Assembly (NCBI RefSeq): GCF_000716605.1
Contig: NZ_JNXE01000011.1
Coordinates: 62,001 to 126,000 of the forward strand
Length of the DNA: 64,000 bases
DNA from: Streptomyces sp. NRRL F-525
GTDB lineage: Bacteria; Actinomycetota; Actinomycetes; Streptomycetales; Streptomycetaceae
Reading direction: 5' to 3'
This document shows positions 1 to 7,948 of the stretch, one piece after another; position 1 is the first letter of the stretch, and every line of letters begins with the position of its first letter. Below the pieces are notes generated by a model. It was not told the origin of the DNA. It saw only the letters and a program-made list of their open reading frames with translations, and searched no databases. A program made the position numbers and the translations under genes.

Positions 1-1316
1 ACCCGGACAACTTCGTCAACGGGTCGCTGGGACCGGGCAGTTCGGTCTCCGGGATGTGGATCCAGCACCTCAAGGTCGGCCTCTGGCTGACGGGCAACAA
101 CGACAACCTCGTCGTCGAGAACAACCGCATCCTCGACACCACCGCCGACGGCCTCAACCTCAACGGCAACGCCCACGGCGTCATCGTCCGCAACAATTTC
201 CTCCGTAACCAGGGCGACGACTCCCTCGCCATGTGGTCGCTCAACTCCCCGGACACCAACAGCAGTTTCGAGAACAACACCATCTCCCAGCCGAACCTCG
301 CCAACGGCATCGCGATCTACGGCGGCACGAACATCGTGGTCAGGAACAACCTGGTCTCCGACACCAACGCCCTCGGCAGCGGCATCGCGATCTCCAACCA
401 GAAGTTCCTCGACCCCTTCTCCCCGCTCGCCGGCACCATCACGGTCGACGGCAACACCCTCGTCCGCACCGGCGCGATCAACCCCAACTGGGGCCATCCC
501 ATGAGCGCGTTGCGCGTCGACTCCTACGACAGCGCGGTCAACGCCACCGTCACCATCACCAACACGACGATCACCAACAGCCCTTACAGTGCCTTCGAGT
601 TCGTGTCCGGCGGCGGGCACGGCTACTCGACCGGCAACGTCACCGTGAGCGGGGCGAGCGTGCAGAACACCGGCACGGTCGTCGTCCAGGCCGAGGCGCA
701 GGGCGCGGCCAGGTTCAGCAACGTGCAGGCCGGCGGCGTCGGCGCGGCCGGCATCTACAACTGCCCCTACCCGTCCGGCTCCGGGGTCTTCAGCCTCACC
801 GACGGCGGCGGCAACTCCGGCTGGAGCAGCACCTGGTCGGACTGCTCGACCTGGCCGCAGCCCGGGCAGGGCAACCCGCCCCCGGACCAGAACACCAACC
901 TCGCCAAGGGCCGCCCGGCCACGGCGACCGGCTCGCAGGACGTCTACACGCCGGGCAAGGCGGTCGACGGCGACGCCAACTCCTACTGGGAGTCCGCCAA
1001 CAACGCCTTCCCGCAGGCCTGGACGGTCGACCTCGGCTCCAACCAGGCAGTGCGCAGGCTGGTGTTGAAGCTCCCGCCGTCCTCCGCGTGGGGTGCCCGC
1101 ACGCAGACGCTGTCCGTGCTGGGCTCCACCGACGGCTCGGCCTACTCGACCGTCGTCGGCTCCACCGGCTACCGCTTCGACCCGGCGAGCGGGAACACGG
1201 TCACCGTGGCCCTGCCGAGCGGCACGAACCTGCGCTATGTGCGGCTCAACGTCACCGCCAACACCGGCTGGCCCGCAGCGCAGTTCAGCGAAGTGGAGGC
1301 GTATCAGACTTCGTGA
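1..1316 (+). CDS. GH87-type alpha-1,3-glucanase / mycodextranase, C-terminal part, with discoidin domain
   Basis: The reading frame is open from base 3, so the start lies upstream of the window. The visible ~438 residues begin in a right-handed parallel beta-helix full of Asn-rich rungs. An ADGLNLNG stretch is followed by QGDDSLAMWS, and the first Asp is 23 residues before the DD pair. From memory that is the spacing of the catalytic Asp residues of GH87 glucanases such as Bacillus circulans Agl-KA, so I assign GH87. After a Pro/Gly linker near base 880, residues from NLAKGRPATATG to the end form an F5/8 type C (discoidin, CBM32-like) carbohydrate-binding domain. The enzyme is presumably secreted and attacks alpha-1,3-glucan of fungal walls or dental-type mutan. 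The 3' end overlaps the convergent ABC ATPase gene by 32 bp. Other beta-helix polysaccharidases are possible but fit the triad less well. Confidence 0.85.
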   Translation, partial: PDNFVNGSLGPGSSVSGMWIQHLKVGLWLTGNNDNLVVENNRILDTTADGLNLNGNAHGVIVRNNFLRNQGDDSLAMWSLNSPDTNSSFENNTISQPNLANGIAIYGGTNIVVRNNLVSDTNALGSGIAISNQKFLDPFSPLAGTITVDGNTLVRTGAINPNWGHPMSALRVDSYDSAVNATVTITNTTITNSPYSAFEFVSGGGHGYSTGNVTVSGASVQNTGTVVVQAEAQGAARFSNVQAGGVGAAGIYNCPYPSGSGVFSLTDGGGNSGWSSTWSDCSTWPQPGQGNPPPDQNTNLAKGRPATATGSQDVYTPGKAVDGDANSYWESANNAFPQAWTVDLGSNQAVRRLVLKLPPSSAWGARTQTLSVLGSTDGSAYSTVVGSTGYRFDPASGNTVTVALPSGTNLRYVRLNVTANTGWPAAQFSEVEAYQTS

Positions 1317-2103
1317 GCCGGTCCTGAATCGGGAGCGTCCCGCGCTTCGCCGCCTGGATCTGCTCGTAGACATGGGTCCGCAGTTCGGCGAAGCGCGGGG
1401 CGACCCGGGTGTGCAACTGGTCGCGTTCCACCGGCAGATCGACCTTCAGCTGCTCCTGCACGACGGTCGGCGACGCGGACAGCACGACCACCCGCTCACC
1501 CAAGTACACGGCCTCGTCGATGTCGTGGGTCACGAACAGGATCGTGATCCCGCGCTCCCGCCACAACCCCCGTACCAGGTCCTCCAGATCGGCCCGGGTC
1601 TGCGCGTCGACCGCCGCGAACGGCTCGTCCATCAGCAGGACTTCGGGCTCGTAGGCGAGCGCGCGGGCGATCGCGACCCGCTGCTGCATCCCGCCGGACA
1701 GCTGCCACGGATACGCACCCGCGGCCTCCGTCAGCCCCACCGACTCCAGTGCGTCCGCCACCAGCTCACGCCGTCGAGCCTTCGACAAGTTCTTTTGCTT
1801 CAGGGGCAGTTCGACGTTCTCGCCGACCCGCATCCAGGGGAAGAGACTGCGCCCGTACTCCTGGAACACGAACGCCATCCCGGGCGGCGGACCGCTCACC
1901 TTCCGACCGCCCAGGAGGACTTCGCCCGCGGTCGGGGTGAGCAGGCCGCCCATGCACTTCAGCAGCGTGGTCTTGCCGCAGCCCGACGGGCCGACGAGAC
2001 AGACGAGTTCGCCGGCGTCGACGGTGAAGGTGAGGTCCCGCACCGCCTCCACCCGGCGACCGGAACCCTCGTAGACCTTGTTCAGGCCGCGTACGTCGAG
2101 CAT
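1285..2103 (-). CDS. NitT/TauT/SsuB-type ABC transporter ATP-binding protein
   Basis: The 272-aa ATPase energises the importer encoded just upstream. It shows Walker A GPSGCGKTT (about residues 38-46), the Q-loop FVFQEYGRSLFPW typical of the nitrate/taurine/sulfonate subfamily, signature LSGGMQQR and Walker B LLMDEPFAAVD, then the switch His in FVTHD. The ATG start at 2103 has GAAAGG seven bases upstream. A GTG six codons earlier has no better ribosome site. It is the last gene of a four-gene transport operon read on the minus strand (binding protein, permease, permease, ATPase), 20 bp after the second permease. It ends inside the convergent glucanase gene. The substrate cannot be read from the ATPase itself. 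Confidence 0.95.
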   Translation of the reverse strand: MLDVRGLNKVYEGSGRRVEAVRDLTFTVDAGELVCLVGPSGCGKTTLLKCMGGLLTPTAGEVLLGGRKVSGPPPGMAFVFQEYGRSLFPWMRVGENVELPLKQKNLSKARRRELVADALESVGLTEAAGAYPWQLSGGMQQRVAIARALAYEPEVLLMDEPFAAVDAQTRADLEDLVRGLWRERGITILFVTHDIDEAVYLGERVVVLSASPTVVQEQLKVDLPVERDQLHTRVAPRFAELRTHVYEQIQAAKRGTLPIQDRLTKSDTPPLR

Positions 2104-2123
2104 GGACCGCCCTTTCACGATGT

Positions 2124-2903
2124 TCACGGGGACCGGCGGGCGGCCGCGCGCAGGCCGTGGTACCAGCCGAGCACCCGCCGCTCGACCAGCTGGAAGACGA
2201 CGGAGAGCAGGAATCCCAGGATCCCGAGGACGAGGATGCCCGTCCACATGTCCGGTATGGCGAAGCTGCGTTGGAACTGGACGATGGTGAAGCCCAGCCC
2301 GTCGGTGGCCGCGAACATCTCGCTGATGACCATGAGGATGATCCCGATCGACAGCGCCTGGCGCAGCCCCGCGAAGATCTGCGGGCTCGCCGAGCGCAGC
2401 ACCAGCGTGCGCAGCCGGGCGACGCCCGTCACGCCGTAGGAGAGGGCTGTTTCCTTCATGACCGGGTCGACCGCGCGGACGCCCTCGACCGTGTTGAGGA
2501 GGACGGGCCAGACGCAGCCGCTCGCGATGACCACGATCTTCATCGTGTCGCCGATGCCCGCGAACAGCATGATGACCGGGACCAACACCGGTGGCGGGAC
2601 CGCCCGCAGGAACTCCAGGACCGGTTCGCACACCGCGCGCACCCGCCGGTACGAGCCGATGACCGTGCCGATCGCGACGCCGACGACGGCCGCCGTGGCG
2701 TAACCGGCCGCGAGGCGCAGGACGCTGGGCAGGACGTCCGTCTTGAGGCGGTCGCCGGTCCACACGTCGGGGAAGGTCTTGAGGATCGTGCGCAGCGGCG
2801 GCCAGTACACGTTGGTGCTGCCGTCCGACGCCAGCCACCACAGGGCGATCAGGACGGCCGGCAGCGCGACCGCGAACAGCAGCCGGATCAGGGTCCGCCT
2901 CAC
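2124..2903 (-). CDS. ABC transporter permease (SsuC/TauC family)
   Basis: The 259-aa inner-membrane permease of the NitT/TauT-type importer starts at GTG (2903-2901), which overlaps the TGA of the preceding permease by 4 nt, indicating translational coupling. Hydrophobic helices run through the chain. The cytoplasmic EAA-like loop is visible as AVDPVMKETALSYGVTG, with the conserved Gly that docks on the ATPase. Length is normal for the family. Its sister permease is encoded immediately upstream, so the transporter probably has a heterodimeric membrane domain rather than the usual homodimer of TauC/SsuC systems. Confidence 0.93.
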   Translation of the reverse strand: MRRTLIRLLFAVALPAVLIALWWLASDGSTNVYWPPLRTILKTFPDVWTGDRLKTDVLPSVLRLAAGYATAAVVGVAIGTVIGSYRRVRAVCEPVLEFLRAVPPPVLVPVIMLFAGIGDTMKIVVIASGCVWPVLLNTVEGVRAVDPVMKETALSYGVTGVARLRTLVLRSASPQIFAGLRQALSIGIILMVISEMFAATDGLGFTIVQFQRSFAIPDMWTGILVLGILGFLLSVVFQLVERRVLGWYHGLRAAARRSP

Positions 2904-3673
2904 ACCGCCACCTCCCCGCGCACCGACTGGTGCCAGGCCAGCGCCCGCCGTTCCACCGTCCGCGCGCCCACGTTGATGAGCAGCCCCAGCAGACCGGTCA
3001 CCACGATCAGCGCGTACATCTCCGGTACGGCCTGCGAGGTCTGCGCGACCGCGATGGTCGCGCCCAACCCCGGTGCCCCGATGACCAGTTCGGCGGTGAT
3101 GGTGAGGATCAGCGCGACGGCCGCCGCGAGGCGCACGCCCGTCATGACGTACGGCAGCGCGCTCGGCCACAGCACGTGCCGGACCCGGGCCCAGGTGCTG
3201 AGACCGTACGACCGCGCCGTCTCCTCGGCGACCGGGTCGACGTCCTGGACGCCGTAGAGGACCTGGATCAGGATCTGCCAGAAGGAGGCGTAGACGACGA
3301 GCAATAGCACCGACTTGAGTTCCGTGCCGTACAACAGCACTGCCAGGGGGATGAGGGCGACCGACGGGATCGGGCGGAGGAACTCGATCGTCGAGGCCGT
3401 GGCCTCGCGGAGGTGGGGGACGACGGAGAGCAGGACGCCGACGACGATGCCCGCGCCGACGGCGATCGCCAGGCCCAGGGCCCAGCCGGTGAGGGTGTCG
3501 CCGAGGGCCGACCAGAAGGCGCCGTCCTGGAGTTCGTCCCAGAACGCGGAGGCGATCCTGCTCGTCGGCGGGAAGTAGGCCTCCTTGACGATGCCGACGC
3601 GCGGCACGACCTCGCCGAGGGCGAGGAAGGCCGCGAGTCCGGCCGCACCGAGTGCGGTGTTCAGTCCCTTCAC
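2900..3673 (-). CDS. ABC transporter permease (SsuC/TauC family), first of two
   Basis: This 257-aa permease starts at GTG 3673, overlapping the TGA of the binding-protein gene by 4 nt. Reading from the far-upstream ATG would run through the binding-protein gene in another frame, so it is rejected. The EAA loop reads DPVAEETARSYGLST, and the remaining sequence alternates hydrophobic segments with short loops as expected for BPD_transp_1. It pairs with the permease at 2124-2903. Two consecutive, diverged permease genes in a NitT/TauT-type operon is less common than one and implies a heterodimer. Confidence 0.92.
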   Translation of the reverse strand: MKGLNTALGAAGLAAFLALGEVVPRVGIVKEAYFPPTSRIASAFWDELQDGAFWSALGDTLTGWALGLAIAVGAGIVVGVLLSVVPHLREATASTIEFLRPIPSVALIPLAVLLYGTELKSVLLLVVYASFWQILIQVLYGVQDVDPVAEETARSYGLSTWARVRHVLWPSALPYVMTGVRLAAAVALILTITAELVIGAPGLGATIAVAQTSQAVPEMYALIVVTGLLGLLINVGARTVERRALAWHQSVRGEVAV

Positions 3674-4638
3674 GGAAGCAGCGTGTTCAGGTCGGGGGTC
3701 TTCTTGAAGAGGCCGTCGGTCTCGCTCAGCTTCTCCAGCGCCTCGATCGACGAACGGTTCGGATCCGCGGGCCACTTGGGCAGGATCACCTTGGCCAGCA
3801 CGCTGGAGGGGACCTTGGTGTAGGTGGCGACGATCTGCCGGACCTCGTCCGGGTGGGCGTCGGCGTAGGCCAGGGACTCGGCGGTGGCCTCCTGGAACGC
3901 CTTGACGGTGGCCGCGTTCTTCGTGGCGTACGCCTGCGAGGTGAAGTACATGGCGACGGTGAGGTTCTTCGCCACGTCCACCATCGGCCAGGCGATCTGC
4001 TGGGCGCCCTGGTTCAACATCGTGGTGAGCGCGGGTTCGACGGCCATGGCGGCGTCGATCTGGCCCTTGTCGAGCGCGGCCGGCATCTGGTCGAAGGCCA
4101 GTTCCACGAACTTGACCTTGTCCGGATCGCCGCCGGCCTTGCGGACGGACTCGCGTACGGCCGTCTCGTTGATGTTCTTCAGCGTGTTGACCGCGACCTT
4201 CTTGCCCTCCAGCTCCTTCGCCGACTTGAGGGTGCTGCCCTTCTTGACGACGAGGGCGCCAAAGTCCTTGCCGGACACGCCCGTTGAGGCGACGCCGTTG
4301 GCGATGGCCTTCACGGGAACGTCGTTGGACTGGGCGAGCATCAGGGAGGTCATGTTGGAGAAGCCGAACTGGAACTGGCCGCTCACCACACCCGGCACGA
4401 TGGCCGCGCCGCCCTGCGCGAGGGTCATCGAGAGCTTCAGGCCGTGCTTGCTGAAGAAGCCCTCCTTCTGGCCGAGGTAGAGCGGGGCGACATCGACGAT
4501 GGGGATGACCCCCACCTTGACGGTGGTGGTTCCGGTGGACGAACTGCTGTTGTCCGACGCTCCGTTGCCGGACGAACCGCAGGCCGACGCGGCGACCAGC
4601 ATGGATCCGGCCGCGAGGCCGACGAGCAGACGACGCAT
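3670..4638 (-). CDS. ABC transporter substrate-binding lipoprotein (NMT1/SsuA-like)
   Basis: The 322-aa extracytoplasmic receptor starts at ATG 4638 with a strong CAGGAG five bases upstream. An ATG 15 codons earlier lacks this. The N-terminus MRRLLVGLAAGSMLVAASAC is a lipoprotein signal with the lipidated Cys at the ASAC box, followed by a Ser/Asn-rich linker. The mature part matches the NMT1/taurine-type periplasmic fold, with KVGVIPIVDVAPLYLGQKEG at the start of the first lobe. It delivers substrate to the permease pair downstream. The family takes sulfonates, nitrate, pyrimidine precursors, aromatic acids or thiamine precursors. The adjacent Rieske oxygenase operon suggests an aromatic or sulfonated compound, but that is inference. 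Confidence 0.92.
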   Translation of the reverse strand: MRRLLVGLAAGSMLVAASACGSSGNGASDNSSSSTGTTTVKVGVIPIVDVAPLYLGQKEGFFSKHGLKLSMTLAQGGAAIVPGVVSGQFQFGFSNMTSLMLAQSNDVPVKAIANGVASTGVSGKDFGALVVKKGSTLKSAKELEGKKVAVNTLKNINETAVRESVRKAGGDPDKVKFVELAFDQMPAALDKGQIDAAMAVEPALTTMLNQGAQQIAWPMVDVAKNLTVAMYFTSQAYATKNAATVKAFQEATAESLAYADAHPDEVRQIVATYTKVPSSVLAKVILPKWPADPNRSSIEALEKLSETDGLFKKTPDLNTLLP

Positions 4639-4696
4639 GGCAACTCCTGTGCAGACGACGGTGTTCCGACAGGCTGTGCGCACATCGCACAGTGGT

Positions 4697-4768
4697 GCTC
4701 AATTGGTGTTGAGCGGGAACGTAAGGCCCCGTCGCGGCCAGGTCAATGCCTAGTGCTCACAATATTGT
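4697..4768 (-). promoter_or_regulatory. Promoter and candidate operators for the ABC importer operon
   Basis: On the minus strand TTGACC (4746-4741) and TACGTT (4723-4718) are separated by exactly 17 bp, a good match to a housekeeping promoter. It lies 80 bp before the binding-protein ATG. Just downstream of the -10, at the expected transcription start, is a perfect inverted repeat GCTCAA-N6-TTGAGC (4697-4714). Just upstream of the -35 is a perfect 10-bp palindrome ACAATATTGT (4759-4768), AT-rich against the GC background. Either could be a repressor site. No regulator gene adjoins, so the cognate protein is unknown. Confidence 0.55.
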
Positions 4769-4875
4769 TGACAGTTACCGAAGTGCGCTCTTGCCGTGTC
4801 GTGAGTGCGCTCTTGCCGGGTTGTCCGGCGTCATCGAGGAGCTGGCCCGCGTCGTCACGGGTCCAGGAGGCGTCG

Positions 4876-5811
4876 TCACAGATCCAGGACGAGCCGCTTT
4901 CCCAGGCAGCGTGAGACGCAGATGAGCATCGTCTCGCCGGCCGCCCGCTCCTCCTCGCTCAGCACCGAGTCGCGGTGGTCCGGGGTGCCTTCGAGGACGT
5001 CGGTCTCGCAGGTCCCGCAGGTGCCCTCGGTGCAGGAGAACAGCACCTCGACACCGGCGGCGTGCACGGTGTCGAGCACGGACACGCCCACCGGGACGGT
5101 GACCGTCTTCCCGCTCTGCTCCAGCACGACCTCGAACTCGCTGTCGGTGCCCGCGACTTGGGCCTTGGGCGAGAACCGCTCGACATGCAGGATGCCGCCG
5201 GGGCACCGTGCCTCGACCGCGTCGAGCAGCGGCCCGGGACCACAGCAGTAGACGAGGGTGCCGTCCGGAACGTCGTCCAGGACCGACGGCAGGTCGAGCA
5301 GCCCGACCTCGTCCTGCGGAGCGACGGTGACGCGGTCGCCGTAGCGGCTCAACTCCTCGGTGAACGCTATGGAGTTGCGGGTGCGGCCGCCGTAGAGCAG
5401 GCTCCACTCCGCGCCCGCCGCCTCGGCCGCGGCCAGCATCGGGAGGATGGGTGTGATGCCGATGCCGCCCGCGACGAAGCGGTAGCGGGGGGCGGGCTCC
5501 AGCCGGAAGTGGTTGCGCGGGCCGCGTACCCGCACCTTGTCGCCCTGCTCCAACTGCCCGTGCACGTAAGCCGATCCGCCTCGCCCGTCGGGCTCGCGCA
5601 GTACGGCGATCCGCCAGGTCGTACGGTCGGCCGGGTCGCCGCACAGTGAGTACTGGCGCTCCAGGTCGGGGCCGAGGACGACGTCGATGTGGGCGCCCGG
5701 TTCCCAGGTGGGGAGTTGCTCGCCCAGCGGGTGGCGCAGGGTGAGGGCGAGGACGCCGTCTGCCGCCAACTCCCGTCCGGCTAGGACGAGTTCGGCATCG
5801 TAGGTGGTCAT
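4876..5811 (-). CDS. Oxygenase reductase: FMN/NAD-binding plus C-terminal 2Fe-2S ferredoxin (VanB/PDR type)
   Basis: The 311-aa electron-transfer protein hands NAD(P)H electrons to the Rieske oxygenase of the same operon. Residues 1-100 form the flavin barrel with RQYSLCGDP, the RxYS flavin motif. Residues ~105-220 form the NAD domain with GGIGITPILPM and YCCGPGPLL. The C-terminal ~85 residues are a plant-type ferredoxin with cluster ligands in FSCTEGTCGTCE and MLICVSRC. This domain order is that of phthalate dioxygenase reductase and vanillate demethylase reductase. ATG 5811 overlaps the stop of the preceding 59-aa gene by 4 nt. It is the last gene of the operon. Confidence 0.93.
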   Translation of the reverse strand: MTTYDAELVLAGRELAADGVLALTLRHPLGEQLPTWEPGAHIDVVLGPDLERQYSLCGDPADRTTWRIAVLREPDGRGGSAYVHGQLEQGDKVRVRGPRNHFRLEPAPRYRFVAGGIGITPILPMLAAAEAAGAEWSLLYGGRTRNSIAFTEELSRYGDRVTVAPQDEVGLLDLPSVLDDVPDGTLVYCCGPGPLLDAVEARCPGGILHVERFSPKAQVAGTDSEFEVVLEQSGKTVTVPVGVSVLDTVHAAGVEVLFSCTEGTCGTCETDVLEGTPDHRDSVLSEEERAAGETMLICVSRCLGKRLVLDL

Positions 5812-5987
5812 GCGTCGGCTCCCTGTGCATCGTCGACGACGTGGCCGCGGGGGTGGGCGAGCATCCACTCCCACATCTCGATCGGGTCCTGGGACGTGTG
5901 CTCGCGGCCGCAGTGGCAGGTGCCGTGCAGGACGTCGGTGCCCGGCAGCCAGTCGATGCGGTAGACCTCGCCGGTCGGAGCGGTCAC
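5808..5987 (-). CDS. 59-aa Cys/His small protein between Rieske oxygenase and reductase
   Basis: This small gene starts at GTG 5987, overlapping the oxygenase stop by 4 nt (GTGA), and ends overlapping the reductase ATG by 4 nt (ATGA). Both junctions are thus coupled, which strongly argues that it is translated. The product begins VTAPTGEVYRIDWLPGTD and carries TCHCGREHTSQDP, a CxC...H cluster that could bind metal, followed by IEMWEWMLAHPRGH. I do not recognise a named family. The position suggests an accessory subunit, a metal or cluster-insertion factor, or a small ferredoxin-like adaptor for the oxygenase, but only the two Cys and several His are visible support. Confidence 0.75.
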   Translation of the reverse strand: MTAPTGEVYRIDWLPGTDVLHGTCHCGREHTSQDPIEMWEWMLAHPRGHVVDDAQGADA

Positions 5988-7048
5988 TGGACCTTCTCCA
6001 CGGGCTTGGCGCCCTCCTCGACCAGCCGGGCGAGGATACGGCGGGCGGCGAGGCCACCGGTGTCGATGTTGATGCTCAGCTCCTGGTAGCCACCGCGTTC
6101 CGAACCCAGCGTCTTCTGAAGGAGGTTGAGCGCGTCCACGTCCTGCATGACGACGGTGTGGTTGTTGCCGCGCAGGAACTCGGTGACCTCGGCGTCGTCG
6201 GTCGCCCAGTCGCGGGAGACCGCCCAGAAGTCGTACACCTTGCCGTCCGACGAGGGCGTGATGGCGTAGGTGATCTCGGTGTGGAACCCGTTCGGGTCGC
6301 TGCCGTCCTCCTCGGGGAGTACGCCGACCGGGGCGATACGGCTGTGCAGGAGGTAGAGGCACGGCGCGTGGTACTCGATGTCCTGCCAGCGGGTGATCCG
6401 GCCTTGTATTCCAGTGGACTTGGCGTAGAACGGCGGGCATTCCGCGTCGCCCATGTGCCGGCTGACCCGTACGACGCCGGCGCCCTCGTCGACCTCCGTG
6501 GTGATCGGGGTCTCGGCGACCTCGGGGGAGCCGATGTAACCGCCGTGCAGATAGGTCTCGTGGGAGAGGTCGAGGAGGTTGTCGACGAGGAGGCCGTAGT
6601 CGGCGTCGATCGGTTCCATGCCGCTGACGGTGACCCACTCGGGGGAGGCGAGGTGCGGGGCGCGGGGGATGACCTGCGGGTCCGCGAGCGCCGGGTCGCC
6701 GATCCACACCCAGACCAGCGCGTCCTGCTCGACCACCGGGTAGGAGGCGACGCGGGCGGTGCGGGGGATGCGTTTCTGCCCCGGCACGTACACGCAGGTG
6801 CCCGTCGTGTCGTAGGTGAAGCCGTGGTAGCCGCACACGATGCGGTCCCCGTCGAGGCGGCTCTCGGAGAGGGGGAACCGGCGGTGCACACACCGGTCGT
6901 GGAGCGCTACGGCGGTGCCGTCGTCCTCGGTGCGGTAGAAGACGAGGGGTTCGCCGAGGATCGTCCGGCCGAGCAGGTCCCGGCCGACCTCGTGGCTGTA
7001 GGCGGCGACGTACCACTGGTTGCGGGCGAAGGCGGTGGTGTGCGGCAT
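5984..7048 (-). CDS. Rieske non-heme iron oxygenase, alpha subunit (VanA/TsaM-like)
   Basis: The 354-aa terminal oxygenase has a Rieske 2Fe-2S domain at the N-terminus with CVH (about residue 53) and CGYH (about residue 72), 16 residues between the two ligand pairs. The catalytic domain has the mononuclear iron motif D-N-L-L-D-L-S-H-x4-H near residues 153-165 and a later acidic ligand in QDVDALNLL. This architecture matches vanillate O-demethylase and toluenesulfonate methyl-monooxygenase oxygenase components, which act on aromatic methyl or methoxy groups. Partner genes for a reductase and a small protein follow with 4-nt overlaps. Start ATG 7048 gives the normal MPHTTAFARNQWYVAA N-terminus, though the ribosome site is weak. 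The substrate is not deducible. Confidence 0.92.
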   Translation of the reverse strand: MPHTTAFARNQWYVAAYSHEVGRDLLGRTILGEPLVFYRTEDDGTAVALHDRCVHRRFPLSESRLDGDRIVCGYHGFTYDTTGTCVYVPGQKRIPRTARVASYPVVEQDALVWVWIGDPALADPQVIPRAPHLASPEWVTVSGMEPIDADYGLLVDNLLDLSHETYLHGGYIGSPEVAETPITTEVDEGAGVVRVSRHMGDAECPPFYAKSTGIQGRITRWQDIEYHAPCLYLLHSRIAPVGVLPEEDGSDPNGFHTEITYAITPSSDGKVYDFWAVSRDWATDDAEVTEFLRGNNHTVVMQDVDALNLLQKTLGSERGGYQELSINIDTGGLAARRILARLVEEGAKPVEKVQ

Positions 7049-7349
7049 TGGCGGTCCCGTCCCTGTCGGCGGGGCTTCGTCGCCCCGCGTGCCGTGGTTG
7101 GGATCAGCGTCCTGAGGCGGGCGGGGGGTCGGCAAGGTGGCTTCTGTCAGGCGGAAGGGTTTCCGCGTCGTCCTCCCGTGGCCGACGCACGCGCTGGGTT
7201 CGCCGGTCCCGTGCCGTATCGCATTCTTCCGACGCCCTGTCGGAGCGAAGGCGCAGTTTGGCGTCATGTGATCGCTTCGGTGATCGTTCATGGCCTTGTG
7301 ATCGGTTGAACTCCCTTGCGCCTCAAGGGAGTTCTACGCCGATGCCGCC
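7049..7349. promoter_or_regulatory. Divergent intergenic region with GTGATCG direct repeats
   Basis: This 301-bp gap separates the Rieske operon (minus) from the broken NACHT gene (plus). It holds three exact copies of GTGATCG starting at 7268, 7280 and 7298 (plus strand), with spacings of 12 and 18 bp. Equal short repeats in a promoter-sized gap suggest a regulator site, but I cannot name the protein. I find no convincing -35/-10 pair and no credible additional ORF in the rest of the gap. Confidence 0.4.
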
Positions 7350-7948
7350 ATGGAAGCCGTAAGTGTTGGGGCCCGTCTCGCGTCGAGCGTCGTCGGCCCG
7401 CTGGTGAAGAAGCTGTTTCGCCCGGACGGGCCCGGCGCGGGGTTGGTCGACAGACCTGTCCGCATCTCCGGCCTGGTGTCGTTCCGTGGGGAGAAGCGGA
7501 CTCTCACCGATGTCGAACTCCGTAAGATCGCCGAGGAGTTGGTCGAGCGCGCGGCGCTGTCGACGGGTGTCTCGGAACGGCTTCCCCGCTTCGAGCAACG
7601 TGCCGTGGTGAACGCCGTCACCCACTCGCTGTGTTTTCTGGAGCACATCGACATGGACGACGTCCAGGCCGTTCAGCTCGGCCATCTGGAATTGTCACGG
7701 AGCCTCCGGTCGAGCAATCCGGCTGCGACGATCGGGCTTTCGAGTGATGCGGTGCTATTGCATGCTGGGATTGGCTCGACGAGTTCCCTCGTCTCGTCGA
7801 ACTGACGCTGGAAACGCCCCTCCCCGAAGTGGACGTCAGTTCGCTGCGGTTCGTGCCCTCCCTGCGCATCCTGCGGGTGCCGTCCACCGTGAGAACGGTC
7901 GGTGACGAAGTGCTGCCGACAACCTTGAAGATCATTCGTACAAGCTGA
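7350..7948 (+). pseudogene. Remnant of a NACHT/NLR-like STAND protein (N-terminal domain joined to C-terminal repeat end)
   Basis: From ATG 7350 the frame encodes MEAVSVGARLASSVVGPL and then LVSFRGEKRTLTDVELRKIA and DMDDVQAVQLGHLELSRSL. I recognise this as the helical N-terminal domain of actinobacterial NACHT NTPases. The similarity stops after LSSDAVLLH (about 7755) and the frame closes at 7805. In the +2-shifted frame the sequence resumes as WDWLDEFPRLVELTLETPL and ends LRILRVPSTVRTVGDEVLP...IIRTS with TGA 7946-7948, the leucine-rich tail expected at the end of such proteins. The P-loop NTPase core and most repeats are missing. The simplest reading is an internal deletion that fused both ends out of frame. 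The tail overlaps the convergent aquaporin gene by 17 bp. Confidence 0.75.

Noticed and set aside
7316..7525. Short plus-strand ORF overlapping the NACHT remnant start
   Set aside because: It overlaps the better-supported frame starting at 7350 and lacks a ribosome site and recognisable sequence.
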